Positions 35,032 through 48,118 are shown, numbered from the stretch's first letter. The stretch is 64,000 nt of DNA from Allacma fusca (GCA_947179485.1 OX359245.1:28383067-28447066), one strand, 5' to 3'. Numbers and translations: made by a program. Notes: a model not told the origin generated them from the sequence alone.

Positions 35032-37920
35032 TCATTCACCCGTTAGTCTCAAAACTCGGTTTAAATTATTTGTGATCTTGAGGACGTCGGATTGAGTAGG
35101 TTCGAAAACCTTCTCCACACTTTGAAGAGTTTGTCGACATAAAGTAACAGCCTCGGAGAAGCTTCCCTGATGAATTAAAGCTTCTACCAAACTATTCTTG
35201 TAGCCCAATACTTTGGCGTGAGTTGGCCCGAGTTTATTTTCGCTGGCTTTCACAACTTCCTCATGGAGTCTAACGGCATCGTCAAAATGTTCCTCATCCC
35301 TCAACACTGTGGCTAAATTGTTTTTCGTATCTATGGTATCTAAATGGTCAGGCCCTAATATTTTGTCCCGGAATTTCAAAACTTCTTTGTACAACTCAAT
35401 GGCTCTTTTGTATTCCTTCTTATTGTGGTAACCATCGGCTAAGCAATGTTTAGTGTCCATTGTGGACGGATGATCGGGTCCTAAGACAGCCTCACGTGTT
35501 TCTAGTATTTCCGTAAAAATTGTAATGGCCTCGTCATACCTGCCTTGGTTGTTGAAGGTCTTCGCTAAATTAAATCTATACAGGAGGGTCTCGGGGTGCT
35601 TCGGTCCCAGGACATTCGTACTATTCTCAATGATTTCATTGTAGATTTGAACGGCCTCATCGTACTTGGATTGGTTACGGTAGACGCTGGCTAAATTGTT
35701 TCTTGTCTTGTTCGTGTCGGGATGAGTCCTTCCTAAAATGGCTATTTTATTTTCAATGACTTCACTGAACAGCTCAGCCCCTTTGTCGAGATTATGGTGA
35801 CGACAGAAAACAATGGCTAGATTGCTGATGGCGTTCATGGTTTCAGGGTGTGTCCGGCCCAAAGTATTTCTCCGATTTTCGATCACATCGTTGTAGAGCA
35901 CCACGGCGGGCTCGTATTTTCCTTGGAAGTCCAACACTGTGGCTAAACTATTTTTTGTACTAATTGTAGCGAAATGGGAGGAGCCTAAAACATTTTCGCG
36001 GTATTGGAGGACTTCTTCGAAGAGCTGAGCAGCTTCGGGGTATTTCCCTTGATCCCGTAAAACATTTGCTAAGCTGTTCTTCGTGCTCACGGTGTCCACA
36101 TGTCGTTCGCCTAACACATTCCCCCTATTTTTTAAAACCCCTTCGTACAACACAACTGCCTCGTTATACTTCCCTTGGTTTCTTAAAACATCGGCCAAAT
36201 TGTGCTTGATTGTCATGGCTGTGGGATGATGTTGCCCCAGGATTTGTTCCCAGTGATTCAGAAGCTTCGTGTAAATTTCAGCCGCATCGGAATGCTTTCC
36301 TTGATTTGTAAGGGCGAGAGCTAAATTCATTTGAATGTTTTTGCTCTCATTATTTTGACGATCACTGAAACCAGGAGTCCTTAAAATCTCCCTGTACACT
36401 CCTTCCGCATCGGAGTCTTTCCGATGGAAGGCCAATTTTTGGGATAGTAATTCCAGGAACTCTAAGTACTCACTTGTTTTGCTACTACCATTCTGTCTGT
36501 TATAAATGTGCTTTGCAAGGCGGACTCCATTTTGTAGAATTGTGTAAGCATTCGACTCCGTGGGTTCCATTTGACTCAAGAATTGATGCATCTGCGGGAT
36601 GATTTCTGCAAGGATTTGATCCGTGGATGATCCATCGTTCGAAGTTTTCAGTCTTTTCGCTGCTGATTCGTTTTCTGAGCCCGAATTTGAATGATTGATG
36701 TCATCATTGGCGCTCACAATGACCAGTTGGAGAACACGATGGATTTTGTAGAAGTTTTGACACTTGGTGACTAAGTTGTACTTATTTAGCAAGATGAGGG
36801 CTTGAGGCACATCCCGAGGTTTGTCAGTTTTCAGGAGAAAACGAAGAAGCGTCGTTGGGATATTGTCAGGGTTGAGTAATGCCATGATCCCCAGAAGTCT
36901 CATTGCCAAGAGGCCGTGTTCTCGTCCTACTAATTTGTTGAAAGTGATTCTGAAGATCTGACTGGCGCTGTCACCTACGCAGGGATCCGCGGGTCTTTTC
37001 TCCAAGTAGTCCTGGCGGCCTTCCCGAATATCCGATAAAAAGTCCGCCATCGTGTAGGGCTGCTCATCCATTGCATCGCGTACTTCAGTTTCTTCTTTTA
37101 TAACAGCTATCACTTGCTGGACCATCAGAGGAAGTCCTTCACATAAATCGGAAATTTCCTTTGCCAGTCCCCGATTTTCAGGAGAGTCTTCGAATTCCAA
37201 TTGAGACCGGAGCAATTCAAAGCACTCAGTATCAGTTAAGCCGGGAAGCTCAATGGGTTGGATATGACCCCAATCCCGGTTCCTGGAAGTTACAATTATT
37301 GCTGGATTAGTCCAACCAGTTTTTATGGTTCCTGGGAGGAAGGGTCGGATAGTTCCGTCTTCATTTAATTTATCCAGGGACTGGGCATTATCAAAAATAA
37401 TTAAGGCCGGCTTCCGACAAATAAAGTCGTAGATTTCTTCCACCACGAACTTGTCTTGTTTGGGGTTTCCTTCGAAATCCGTCGGTGAGATCGATATGAG
37501 GGCTGCAAGACGGTAGAAGCAACTCTTCGCTTCGGAGTAAGTTTCAGCATTGATCCATAGCGTGTGGGTATATTCAGCCTTGTACTCGTTGAGGTACTTA
37601 CGCACGGTCTCTGTTTTCCCAACCCCTCCCATCCCAGTTATGACACTGGTTTGGGAGAGGACTGTGAGCTGACCCGTTGTTTTGTTTTGTTCAATGACAT
37701 CGTGCAATTCTGCCAGTATTGTTTTCCGGCCAGTGAAAGATGGAATATGGTCTTGAGTATTGAATTCTATGCTTTCCGGAGGTACTTTGCCTGGTTGGAT
37801 GGTTTCATGGGTGTGCACATTTACTTGGACCCTTTCAGCTGTAATTGATCCCGCTACTCCTGTAGTAATTGAGGTGACATTGCTTGGGTCCATGAACCGC
37901 TCCTTTAAGTTGTAGCTCAT
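35032..37920 (-). CDS. NB-ARC and TPR repeat protein, 962 aa, intronless
   Basis: One uninterrupted frame runs from ATG (37918-37920) to the stop at 35032. The N-terminal 60 residues show no known effector domain; PSFTGRKTILAELHDVI then introduces the NTPase. The P-loop GMGGVGKT is at 96-103, Walker B-like LIIFDN at 173-178, sensor-like IIVTSR near 208-213, and the GLPL motif at 262-265; winged-helix-like sequence follows to about 400. Residues about 490-955 contain around ten kinesin-light-chain-type 42-residue TPRs (repeated L-G-X-X-HP-X-T, NLA and QGKY-EA). This is the layout of STAND ATPases: ATP-driven oligomerising switches with TPRs as sensor. In animals the role is unknown; defence or stress sensing is conjecture. 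Lack of introns beside many-exon neighbours fits retroposition or horizontal origin. The frame is intact, so it is probably functional. Confidence 0.93.
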   Translation of the reverse strand: MSYNLKERFMDPSNVTSITTGVAGSITAERVQVNVHTHETIQPGKVPPESIEFNTQDHIPSFTGRKTILAELHDVIEQNKTTGQLTVLSQTSVITGMGGVGKTETVRKYLNEYKAEYTHTLWINAETYSEAKSCFYRLAALISISPTDFEGNPKQDKFVVEEIYDFICRKPALIIFDNAQSLDKLNEDGTIRPFLPGTIKTGWTNPAIIVTSRNRDWGHIQPIELPGLTDTECFELLRSQLEFEDSPENRGLAKEISDLCEGLPLMVQQVIAVIKEETEVRDAMDEQPYTMADFLSDIREGRQDYLEKRPADPCVGDSASQIFRITFNKLVGREHGLLAMRLLGIMALLNPDNIPTTLLRFLLKTDKPRDVPQALILLNKYNLVTKCQNFYKIHRVLQLVIVSANDDINHSNSGSENESAAKRLKTSNDGSSTDQILAEIIPQMHQFLSQMEPTESNAYTILQNGVRLAKHIYNRQNGSSKTSEYLEFLELLSQKLAFHRKDSDAEGVYREILRTPGFSDRQNNESKNIQMNLALALTNQGKHSDAAEIYTKLLNHWEQILGQHHPTAMTIKHNLADVLRNQGKYNEAVVLYEGVLKNRGNVLGERHVDTVSTKNSLANVLRDQGKYPEAAQLFEEVLQYRENVLGSSHFATISTKNSLATVLDFQGKYEPAVVLYNDVIENRRNTLGRTHPETMNAISNLAIVFCRHHNLDKGAELFSEVIENKIAILGRTHPDTNKTRNNLASVYRNQSKYDEAVQIYNEIIENSTNVLGPKHPETLLYRFNLAKTFNNQGRYDEAITIFTEILETREAVLGPDHPSTMDTKHCLADGYHNKKEYKRAIELYKEVLKFRDKILGPDHLDTIDTKNNLATVLRDEEHFDDAVRLHEEVVKASENKLGPTHAKVLGYKNSLVEALIHQGSFSEAVTLCRQTLQSVEKVFEPTQSDVLKITNNLNRVLRLTGE

Positions 37921-40900
37921 TTTCTTTACAATTTATTCCAATATTTTGATCATAACAGTTGACATTGCAGGGGACGTATCCAAGGAGTCCCTAAAAATCA
38001 AATCAATGAAACATTCCACAATAATTAAGGGTATAAACTTTTGTTCCAAATTTCAATTAAAAAAACAAACGTTGATGCTTGTTGGTGGTAAAATTAAAAT
38101 GCTTTTACAAGAAGCACCGCCAGAGGTCACTCCCATAAATTAAATATGTACAGCAAGACTGAGTCTAAAGCGAAGCTTGCAAACCTTTTGACAGCATCAA
38201 AAAATCCGAAATTAAAAACCAAAAATAAATCACAATTCTCCTGGTTTTTGGGCGCATTGACAATGTATGTACATACACTGTTTCACCAAATGCTTGCTTT
38301 ACACCTTTGTTTTTAGTGCCTCAACAGTTCTGTGATTCATTTTTTGTTTTGTTTTACTTCAAACAATTTTATTTTACAATTTCAAATTTTGCATAAAAAT
38401 TTAACTCAAAATTTGCTCTTTTCAGAAAAAACCTCCTGACTGTATCTCACTTCCGTTACTCCTGTGACTATTTCTCGGTATTTTTGAGCTGGTGAACCTA
38501 CCTGAAAAAAATTCTAAAAACTTACAAATTAGGGTATATTTTGCACTTTTTCCAGTGCCCCAATAAAGGGCTAAGGGAAACAAATTTTAAGACACAGCCG
38601 GTACACAGAGTTATACTTCGCTCTGTACTAACTATGCTAAAAGGAGAAAAAGCTGACTCTCGTAGTAATTGCACATATTACGGTACGAACGAGTAAAATT
38701 AGGGATGATATTGTTTATGAAACTTTGATCCATTACACAGACATTACTCTTGTAAGGTGGTCCTTCTCGCAAGCTAGGGTTTCGTATGTACACTTACCCG
38801 CTCGCTCTGACGCTATATCTTTCCTAGATTTTGAAGAGGTTAATATTCCCCCGAAGTCAAAATAAAGAACTTATTGAGCACCAACATGTCCAATGCAAAA
38901 TAATAATTATTATTATTATAGTCAACTTGCTTTGTGATGAAATTAACGTCCTAGCTCGTTAACTTGTTTGGTCCTTAGGGAAGACGATTGTAAAAGTCAA
39001 GTGCGTTAATCGTGCTGATGCAGCGAACCTAACACTGATACAGACACATACGGGACTCCAATCCCAAGAACTTTGTATTCGTAGAATACTATAGAGGAGA
39101 ATTCTAATGAACCTTTTTCTCTGCCTGCATTATTTATTACTGCAAACGCAAACTGCCTGAAAGCCCCTATACGCACATACTATATGTGTACATAAATGAG
39201 GCCGAAAAAATTGCTCTGATATGAAAGCCTACTATGTATCTGCCTAATGCAAAAACGCACTCACCACTAAGTGTATATAAGCTCTTTCATAAGCCTTTTT
39301 TTCTCACATTTATCCTAGTACGTAGTACGTACATCTGTGAGTGAGTACATACGCACTTGATAATAAAATTCTACTGACTCTGCTACATACATGAGCGTTT
39401 CAACTTTTGTCACTCAATACTAATCACTTGAGTGTGTATAGAGCGTGGACGAGTTTCTAACTTTCCCAAGTCCCTATCAGTTAATGCCACAATTTATTCC
39501 TCTCTGAATCCAAACCAGCATATGTGCATAGATATGATTTTGCATATAAGACCAACTATAGAATTAAAGTATACTGTATGTAAGGACTTACGTATATCTT
39601 GTGGATAATCACAGTACAGTGCCCTCCAGCATTAGAGGCTATTGCGTGAGCATTTTATCTTTAGCAGCAAAATTATGTGGACAAATTCCTATTTACCACA
39701 ATGTTAATTTTTTATAGAAGTTAAATTGTACTCTCACAAGGACTCTCATATGGCTTGAACATTTCAGACCTGTGGGGTGTATAGTTGCAGCAAAAAGTTA
39801 CTTTACATATAATTACTAACACTGGAGTGTACTCAGCTATTGAAAGAACGCTGCGGCTATAGCTGCTGGGAAGTATTTACTCGATTAATATTTTGTATAA
39901 TATAAAGTGGGAAATAAATTGTGCCTTCAGTGGTAGGGTAAAGCTGGGCGAAACAAAATGTGAGAATTGCTATATTGTATATTGCGATGAGTCTCATTGT
40001 CAGCTTTTTGCTTTGCCTTAAATCCATTTATTCTACTCAGTATTTATTATATAAATTCACAGTTTTATTTCACGATTAGAAGTTGCTTACCATGTGGTGA
40101 AACATCCGAATTCCTTACTTTGCTTGCATTTGGACACTGGAATTTGTCTCCTATATTGTTAGATTTTCTCTAACTGCTATTGCTGACTTAAGATGATTTT
40201 AGACGTAAAGGAATCCCCATAAAATTTGCTACAACCGTTTTGTTTTGAAATATTTTTATGAACGAAATGTCATTCATTAAAAAATTACGATGTGGTCTCC
40301 TTTCCCGTATCTTCTCTTCTCGAAATGAAATTTCTTGCTTGTTTTTACGTGTCATATCCGCAATTATCAAACGATAGGCCCATGGAAAGCCCTTGAAATT
40401 TCTTAACATTGAACGTCAAAATAAATGTTAGAAAATATTTTGTCTGAACAACAATTTTTTATGCTGACAATCCTAAATGGAATCTCAACTTTAATTCACG
40501 TTCTTGAGAATTGTGACCTCAATTTTTGACCTACGTCAATGAAACAAATTTTAAAACATTTGGAAGACTTTCCTTAAAAATGATGGGAATTATATTTTTT
40601 GTGACGCTGTCCCTTCCCTTATATAGGCAAATTTATATTCTGATATAGAACACCTGTATGTTGTACGTAGTACCCCTCATGGGTAAATAAATCCTGTACC
40701 TGGACCTGTTTCTGGACCCATATTTTATGGAACGGATATTTTAAAATATCCGTGAAATGTACCTGTACCCAAAAGAACCCAAATACTGGACCCATCTCCT
40801 TCCTTTAAGATTCTCGAATTGGCTATAACCTATAACTCATAATCCACACTAAGAAAATTAATTGTTGCAATCAAATTTCATAATAATCACGGATGCAGTA

Positions 40901-41495
40901 AAATCGAAACCCCATATTCAATTATGCTGCAAGACTAGTTGATACCATGTTTAATTAACGGGTGTTTTAATTTATCTACTGTTTAACAATAATAATGAAC
41001 AACTGTTCAAAAACAATACGAAAAGGATCACGAGTCTGAAAAAATGTTTAAGAAAGAAACGTAGTTTTTGTAATACGGGATGCCAAAAGTCACCATTTAA
41101 TGAATTGCACAGATATTGTCACCGTTTTTACTCACAATCTGCCCCACTATATGCTCTTTTATGTTCAGAATTCATGTGCTGTAGTAATTACTGTTCAAGT
41201 ATGCCTAAAGAATTCTTATAATCAAATCATTAAGCTAATTACCCCTACAACCTATATTTGTTAATGATATATTTTACATATTTTACTATATCGCACGCAT
41301 GTAAGCTTATTCAATTTTGATTAGGTTTTATTTGTCAGGGATCGAAATCCTAAATTAAATATCATTTTGGGGCCATGTAGAGCATCAGCGCTTGCTGCCT
41401 CATTAGCCAGTAAAAATGAGTTACTCAACAAAATATTTGATACCTTAATTTTGTAGCAAACTTTTTACTACAAAAATTACAAAATAATAATAATC

Positions 41496-41965
41496 TTTAT
41501 TCGGGTCGGTTATTTTGGCCGAGGCTCTTACAACCTCATTAGCAATTCCTTAGTATTATATTAAATAATTGTTAAAAAGCCATTCTTAAATATTCTTAAA
41601 ATAAACCGTTATTTTTTCACTCGCAGTCAGTCATAAAATCCAGGTACAATTTTCTTCATCCCCTTTACATCAAATTTCATTAAAATTGTGGAATAACTTG
41701 TCTAGAAAACTTGTTTAAGTTCTTGTAAAACAAAAGCATAAACATAACTAATGCTCCTCACGGGATTCATAATTTTTATTACCCGATCCTAGAAATTCGG
41801 ATGGCTTAATAAATCCGATCCGTTAGGTGACGGATTATCTGATTTTCGAATCCGATCCAAGCGGATTTCAATGAACACAAGTCCGAACCCAACCGACACC
41901 TTCCGACGGTCATCCGTCATAAATTTGGTTGTAAGGGCCTGCGCCATAGAATCAACCTGAATAAA
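41496..41965. mobile_element. Inverted-repeat element with ATCCGATCC-word interior
   Basis: Arms of about 40 bp (41496-41535 and 41927-41965) are imperfect inverted repeats, running TTTATTC-GGT to TTACAACC. AAT-rich tracts flank both ends (AATAATAATAAT and ATTATTATTTATT). The interior right half has GGATTTAATAAG-like and AATCCGATCC words. Superfamily not recognised. Confidence 0.55.
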
Positions 41966-43338
41966 CCATTATTATTTATTATTATCCGCCATAAATGCAG
42001 ATATACTTTTGACCTTACTCAGTACGTTTCTATATGATTCATTTTATTAGGAAGCTGCTAAATGATTAACAAAAGATAATGTAGAATTTAAAATACAAAA
42101 TAGATTTCAAAGTTACAACCATAGTTTTCAGTTCTAGACGAGGCCCTCCACCAGCTCTTTATGGTCATACAAGCAGTAATTAGTTGGAGGTGGCAAGCTA
42201 CCACTGGTTGTAGTTAGTAGATCTACTGTCACAATCGTATCCGAATATCACCAGTCGTAGTGTATATAAATACACGGATTCATTACGAATGATTATCAGC
42301 GTACGGCACGCACTACTCCTACTACTACTCTTCCAAGTCTGCGTAACATGCCTCCAAACGTCATTTGCATACCGATAGTGTATAGGGAAAGATAGAAAGA
42401 GCCTGAAATTATTTGGGAGTGAGCTAGAGTCTAAAGCCGGCTCTTCTGCAACCTTACAGATTCGCTAAACCACCCGACCACAGACTCGGTCGGGTTGTTG
42501 AACCTAAAGTCAAACTGTCTTCTCATGCATTTTCGGGTTTCTCTTTATATTCTGCTAATGTTTTTCTTTATTACCTCTGTATGGTCATTCAATGAGAATT
42601 CCATCTATATCCATCTCGAGTCATCAGAAATTGATCATTTAATGATATGGTTTGCGACATGTTTATTACCTACGCACATTCAATCTAATGGCATTTTAGT
42701 GGAGTGGGGAGCATCTAAACATACATAAAAACATTAGGTCAGGAGTTGTGCCACAATCATCGGAATACCAGTGCAGAAAAGCCGTTCAAGATTGTAGGGT
42801 AATAATCGCGCGGGTATGATTTTTACTCGTTTACTCTCCAGTTTTAAATATGCTTTGCTTAATAATATAAATACTGTGTATGTCGGATTATCAACTGTTA
42901 TCTGCTTATCTATGAATATATTTGTGTATGCTTTGTGCGAGTATTTCAGCTCTGAAACTGTGATAAGTTTATAGGATACGTTTATAGGACGTCCAGTCTA
43001 TCTTCCCATCAGTGTCACGCAAGCATATATTATTTTTAACTCCGTGATTCATTGTTTTTGACTGAACTTTACCCATATATCAGCTTCATTAGACCCGCGG
43101 ATTTTTCATTCCCTTGTAAAAATCTGAAATCGGTGTATATACCTTAATTGCAGGGAAACTTAATCGGTTTGTAAGATCATGTTAATTTAATACACGCCCT
43201 TCTTCTCCGAAATTTTTCAAAACTCCTAAACTTCTTGTAAATAATTAAATAAGCACAAGTGCGATTTGTTAGTTTAGTTCCTTGATTGCTCGCTTTAATT
43301 ATACATGAAGTAATTTTTGTGTTGTGAATACATAAATG

Positions 43339-43830
43339 CAGTGCTGCCCTAGTCTAGTCCGACTAGACTAGGAAACTAGGAAATTGAATAGAATAGCCAA
43401 GGTGTAGGAGCAAATTGAATAGACTAGACTTGAATAGCCTTGCTGCAAATTAAAAAAGAATAGAATAGACTAGAATAGTCAGAATGTTAACATAGAGGGA
43501 ATATACTAGAATTGATTAGTGCAATAGCACTATTCCCTCGTCTAAGGAGGATTGTGAGCCTTTCAACTGCACTATGGGCACAATCAAATATATGACTAAA
43601 CTTTGCTTTTATCAAGTAGGAATCCGTTTCCTATTTTGTCAGTTCTGCCTACTTATGTAATGTATGTCAGAAACATATTGCGGTGCTGTACTATTTCTTT
43701 TTATATGAAAATTCTTCTCACACTTGCCATTTCATTAAATACTTAGTTAGCGTTTCTAATGGCACTTTTAACCAAATTATCCTTATTACCAATTTATCCA
43801 AGTTTCATGAGGATCCCCTTACATCCTTTG
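43339..43830. repeat. Dispersed repeat beginning with CAGTGCTGCCCTAGTC
   Basis: About 490 bp collinear with 62356-62810. The first 190 bp is a CTAGACTAG-word array with hAT-like ends: CAGTGCTG-CCCTAGTC on the left and, in inverse, TAGTGCTATTGC at about 43523. The homology continues about 300 bp past that right end (TTCCCTCGTCTAAGG onward), so the repeated unit is larger than the word array. No 8-bp duplication was found. Confidence 0.65.
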
Positions 43831-44185
43831 ATTTAACCAGAACTTTAACAAAAAACTAGATTTTCGTTACACGATCGGAGTTTGGGGATTTCAAAACTTA
43901 TGTGTGGCAGTAACAAAAGACAAGATTTTTAATATTAATATCCTGGAGTCATTCTCATTGTGTATATTTACTCTTAGTTGAGTCAACGTTTGTTATAATA
44001 TTTTCAGATAGCATTTCCGGTAGCTAAAGCTCCATACATTGTAAAAGTATTGAGTTCTGATTATCTCACAATTAGCAATGTGCTGGAATGTGCAGATTCT
44101 ATATTCTGATGATACAAGCTTCTTCCAATGCTCTTTGTGTTAACATATTTTTCTGGAATATTTTAGCGATTTGTTTCATTCGGCT

Positions 44186-46081
44186 ATGATGAGTATTGGT
44201 AGGACGGAAGTGATTGACACTAAGGTAAGCGTTGAACAATTTCATTTGTTAGTACGAATTAGTCTTTGTTAGACATAGAACCAGGAGTGAGTGTATTTAT
44301 TGTGTATATGTGAAGCACCGCTTGTTACTTAAAGTGCCAGAAATTATATTATTTTGTATTTTGCTACTAATATTAGTCATTATTGAATATGACAGCAACT
44401 ACTTACACATGTTTGTGCATTTTCTATATTATTTATCATGTTTGTTAATGTTAAAAGTATGCATGTGCCTTTTTCAGTGGCTCCATTGGCACCAAACAAT
44501 CGGTCCGCTAACACACGGTGTTTCGACCAAAATTTTGCATAACTTCAACTTGAATCATTTAGAAGGCTATAAAGGTCTCCATTTGTGAGTTTACATTATT
44601 GATTTAAAAATTGTTTTGATAATTTTCCCCTACCTATTGTTTTAGTATTTCAGGTAGGATGCATAATATATTATATATAATTATATATGTATATAAGTGA
44701 ATGTTTACAAACAATAATTCCGATACAATTGTCCTCTTATTTACAGCAATCTTACACTAAACCCGCTAGAAACGGGAGATCCATTTGAGAAGTTACTAAT
44801 ACTTTTTGGAAGTAGTCGTCAAAATACTTCCACAAAAAGCAATCACTACCACTTTTTTTCACTTGATCGTTGTGCAGTCAGAATCTTTTTAAAGGGTCAT
44901 GCTAAAGAGCAAATTACAAAATGTATGCATATTTTTAGTCACACAATCTCTTCTGAAATATGAGTAAAGCTTTTTGAAAATTGAAGCCATAGTTTATAAG
45001 TTCGTTTTGATTTATCCCAGGGGTACACGTAGAGTCAGAAAAGCCAGTGATAACCAATGAGATGCCGGAATCAATGATCTTGGCAAGATTTGAAGACCCG
45101 TACTTTATTCCTGCAATCGAATTAAAGCAACTCAAAGTTGGTAATCAAGATGGCGTTTCCCCAACTGTTGACTTTGGTGAAATTGAAATACGTGGTCGTC
45201 TAAAACTCTGCTGCTATAAAAATTTCAGTAGAAATGCATACCAGGAGTGCAAGTTTAATGAAGGGTTCGAGAAATGGCTTCGACAGGATTTATCGCTTAG
45301 CTTACTCCCGAAATTTTCCGGCAACAGTTTCAACAATTTTGTAACAATAGGATCAGAGGGCGCTGATATCAAAATTGCGGTGAAAAATGATGCTGGATCA
45401 ACTTTTTCAGTTCACAGTTTTGTTCTTTCTGGTACCTTCAATCAAAGAAAGCTCACATGTTTTGCATATTATATAAAGCAGTGTTTATTATGTTTCTGTA
45501 ACTTACAAGTTAAAACTCATCCAAGTTTTTTGGTTAATTTACAGCACAGAGTCCCGTTTTTCGTAAAATGCTTTCTATTGACATGGTTGAAAAAAGCAAA
45601 GGTGTCATCACTATTGTGGATGCATCTTACAACACCCTTGAATTATTCGTCCAATTACTCTACGGTAGTAAAACATCAGATGAACTACTAACACTGCCAG
45701 CCGCTGAAGTTTCAGAAATTTTATCGTTAGCACACAGGTACCAAGTGGGGTACTTGGTAAGGGATTGTTGCATGGCCATCATGACCTATGGAGACGAGGA
45801 CTTGAACTTGGAATCGATCAAGCAAATCTGTCAGGCAGGAACCATTTACGTCTTTCCTGATTTTGAATACCGAACTTTTCAGTGGCTGAAATGGTAATTT
45901 AAAATCAAACTTTTCCTGTAAGTACTGGGAAATTTTACAATAAAAAAGTAATCACTTGAATTTGCGTTGATTCTATAGCCAAAGACGCACAGCTAAAGAA
46001 TACGACCAAGTTACAACTCTGCTACGGGAGCTCGATGAAGGATTTGTGAGGAAATGTTGCGATTTCTTGTTAAGGTTTTGA
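44186..46081 (+). CDS. BTB/POZ domain protein, six exons, 394 aa
   Basis: The exons are 44186-44224, 44478-44584, 44747-44922, 45021-45431, 45545-45893 and 45979-46081 (stop TGA); all introns are GT-AG with compatible phases, total 1185 nt. The BTB domain starts in exon 4 (GADIKIAV, then FSVHSFVLS) and continues across the intron into exon 5 (AQSPVFRKML, then LELFVQLLYGS), giving the usual BTB order. A BACK-like helical tail follows. The N-terminal 170 residues are not recognised; MATH is possible but not evident. BTB proteins dimerise and often recruit substrates to Cullin-3 ubiquitin ligases; that role is inferred. The start is the first ATG of an ATG-ATG pair in a short 13-codon exon ending in a GTAAGC donor. 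Further 5' coding exons cannot be excluded. Confidence 0.78.
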
Positions 46082-48118
46082 TCCGAGTATGCAAAGTATT
46101 CTAGAAGAAATAGGTTTATATTTTTAAGTAATGCAGAGAGCACCAATTTTACTTTTGGTCAAATCTGAGGTTTTACGTACTCTTATTGCCATTTTCTTTA
46201 GCACAATCAAACCCTATGCTGGGTTAATTTAACTGTTTTGAAAGTATTTATTGAACAGGGTGACCATAATAAAGTGTCCCCCAGCCCATATTAGGGAATG
46301 ACTCAAAAAATATCTGAGTCATTCAGTTTTTATTAAATTTAGTTTCAGATTTTCTAAAATTTACTTTATTGACCGTGCTCAATATTTCACGTCACAGAGT
46401 CAAAAAGTCAAGCAAAGACGGAATTTTGCTGAATGTTAATGTCGTCAATTTTTGATTCTAGCTGGAAACTGTTCAGAAAATGCTTTGCAGCTGTTTTGCA
46501 TTAAAGTTTATCGAATTTCTGGGGAACCATTCGTTTGGTCTGAGAATTGAGAATATGTGATGAAATATGATCGATTACTATGAAATTAATGTATTCTATC
46601 ATAGTAATACTAAAAGAATCAATATGCGGGGATATAAGTGAACAAAAAGTATCTAGTGAATTATTAGGGTAACATATTATACAAGAGTGTTTAGTGAAGC
46701 TGTTGCTTCACCAAACTACAGAAGTGCCACTGTATGGAATGATAAAAATGTCTTCCCTTTTGTACTTATTTGCGGATTTAGCAATCGGAAGTAAAAGGGC
46801 CCTTCAATTAGTTTGAGATTGTTCGGAAGAGTAATGCTCAGGTCCTATACATTTCCAGGCCCTTAACTTTAGATAACACTACCAGCTATACATTGGCCAT
46901 TGTTAGTTCAAATACAATACAATGAATAATATAATTTGATAATTGTCATCACAGAACATGACTGAAGGAAACCCTAAGCAAGGTTAGAGAATGTAAGCTT
47001 CAAGAACGAAAACAGGTGGAAACAAAGAAATTTCTCTGCTTGGCATTTTTTCATTAGCGGTCCAGGGTTTATAAAAACAATTCAGACAATTACGATTGTA
47101 GCAAATTATTTGGGGATTTAAATGAGTCTAATATCACCTTCCTAGGATAATAATTACGAACTCATCTACCAGAATATCGAGACAGCGTTTATGAATTGCT
47201 CTATAGAGTTACCATAAAAATTTATTTACTTTAATCTTGCCCCAAATTTGCAAGTTGGGGGGGTGGGACAAATGGTTATGTTCGCCCTGCACTTTAATTA
47301 TATTAAAAACGAAATTATGAAATATTTACTGATTTTAAAAGCATAAATTTTTGGATTAAAGCAGCAGTATAATATAAAATAGCAGTTATTGACTACTAAT
47401 TTCAAAGGCGATCTTCAGGACAAACTATTGGGAAAACTGTTCGTTCCTTCAGAATTTGGGCTAAAGGTTAAATGCTGATTTGTCACCATTAAATAACAAG
47501 GAAGGAGAATCCAGAAATCCAGGAAGAGTAATAAAGCCTTGATAATTCCTTAAATAATCATTTTAAATTAAAGAGTATATTTGTTCATCATTTGCGTCAT
47601 ACATATTTCCTTGAAAAGGTAATTTTGAAGTCTATTATAGTTTTGCAGTGTGCTTATGAAAGAATACATACCCTTACAACACAAGCACGAACCACGACAT
47701 TCGACTTCCGCGTCGCCACACTTTGCAAATATTATTATTAGTGCAAAACAAAATTGCTCCTCAAATTTCAAAACTACTGATCAAACTTCCCGCTTAGTTA
47801 AATTTTATACAATTACGTGCTAATGACCACCTTTGGACAGTGTGTGCCAATTATTCCATTTGAATAACAATTTTGAATCGAATAGTGTTGTAGACTGTCT
47901 ATATAATTGGTGCAAGTAAGACGTCAACCCTAAACATACATACCTCCACCTAATTACAATCCCTTTTATTTACTTATATTGAGTTAAATCTATTTCAGTA
48001 TGAAATCCCTGGAAAGAAAATGCGCTGTTGAATCTACAGGAAACAGTTGGTTTTATTCCTGAACACGATCTACATACGTTTCAGGATGAATTAACGTAAT
48101 TTCGAATTGGGTTCCTTG
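46082..48118. other. Intergenic, no gene seen
   Basis: AT-rich. The only recognised item is the CAGGGTGACCATA repeat at 46256. A 67-codon minus frame near 47570-47770 has a Cys-rich patch but no family match. Confidence 0.45.
46256..46400. repeat. Dispersed repeat starting CAGGGTGACCATA
   Basis: Partner of the sequence from 21655. It starts with a hAT-style CAGGG terminus; the right terminus was not found. Confidence 0.4.

Larger units (their letters stand above)
37921..44185. other. Long intergenic region, repeats only
   Basis: About 6.3 kb without a supported gene. It holds an inverted-repeat element (41496-41965), a TGGACC-word patch near 40690-40800 (repeated CTGTACC, TGGACC and GGACCC, perhaps another word-array element without visible ends), a short AAT microsatellite near 38905, and the CTAGTC-word repeat at 43339-43830. 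Short frames here show no domain. Confidence 0.5.

Noticed and set aside
37946-38143. 65-codon frame divergent from the NB-ARC gene
   Set aside because: Short, lysine-rich and AT-driven, with no domain or ATG-context support.
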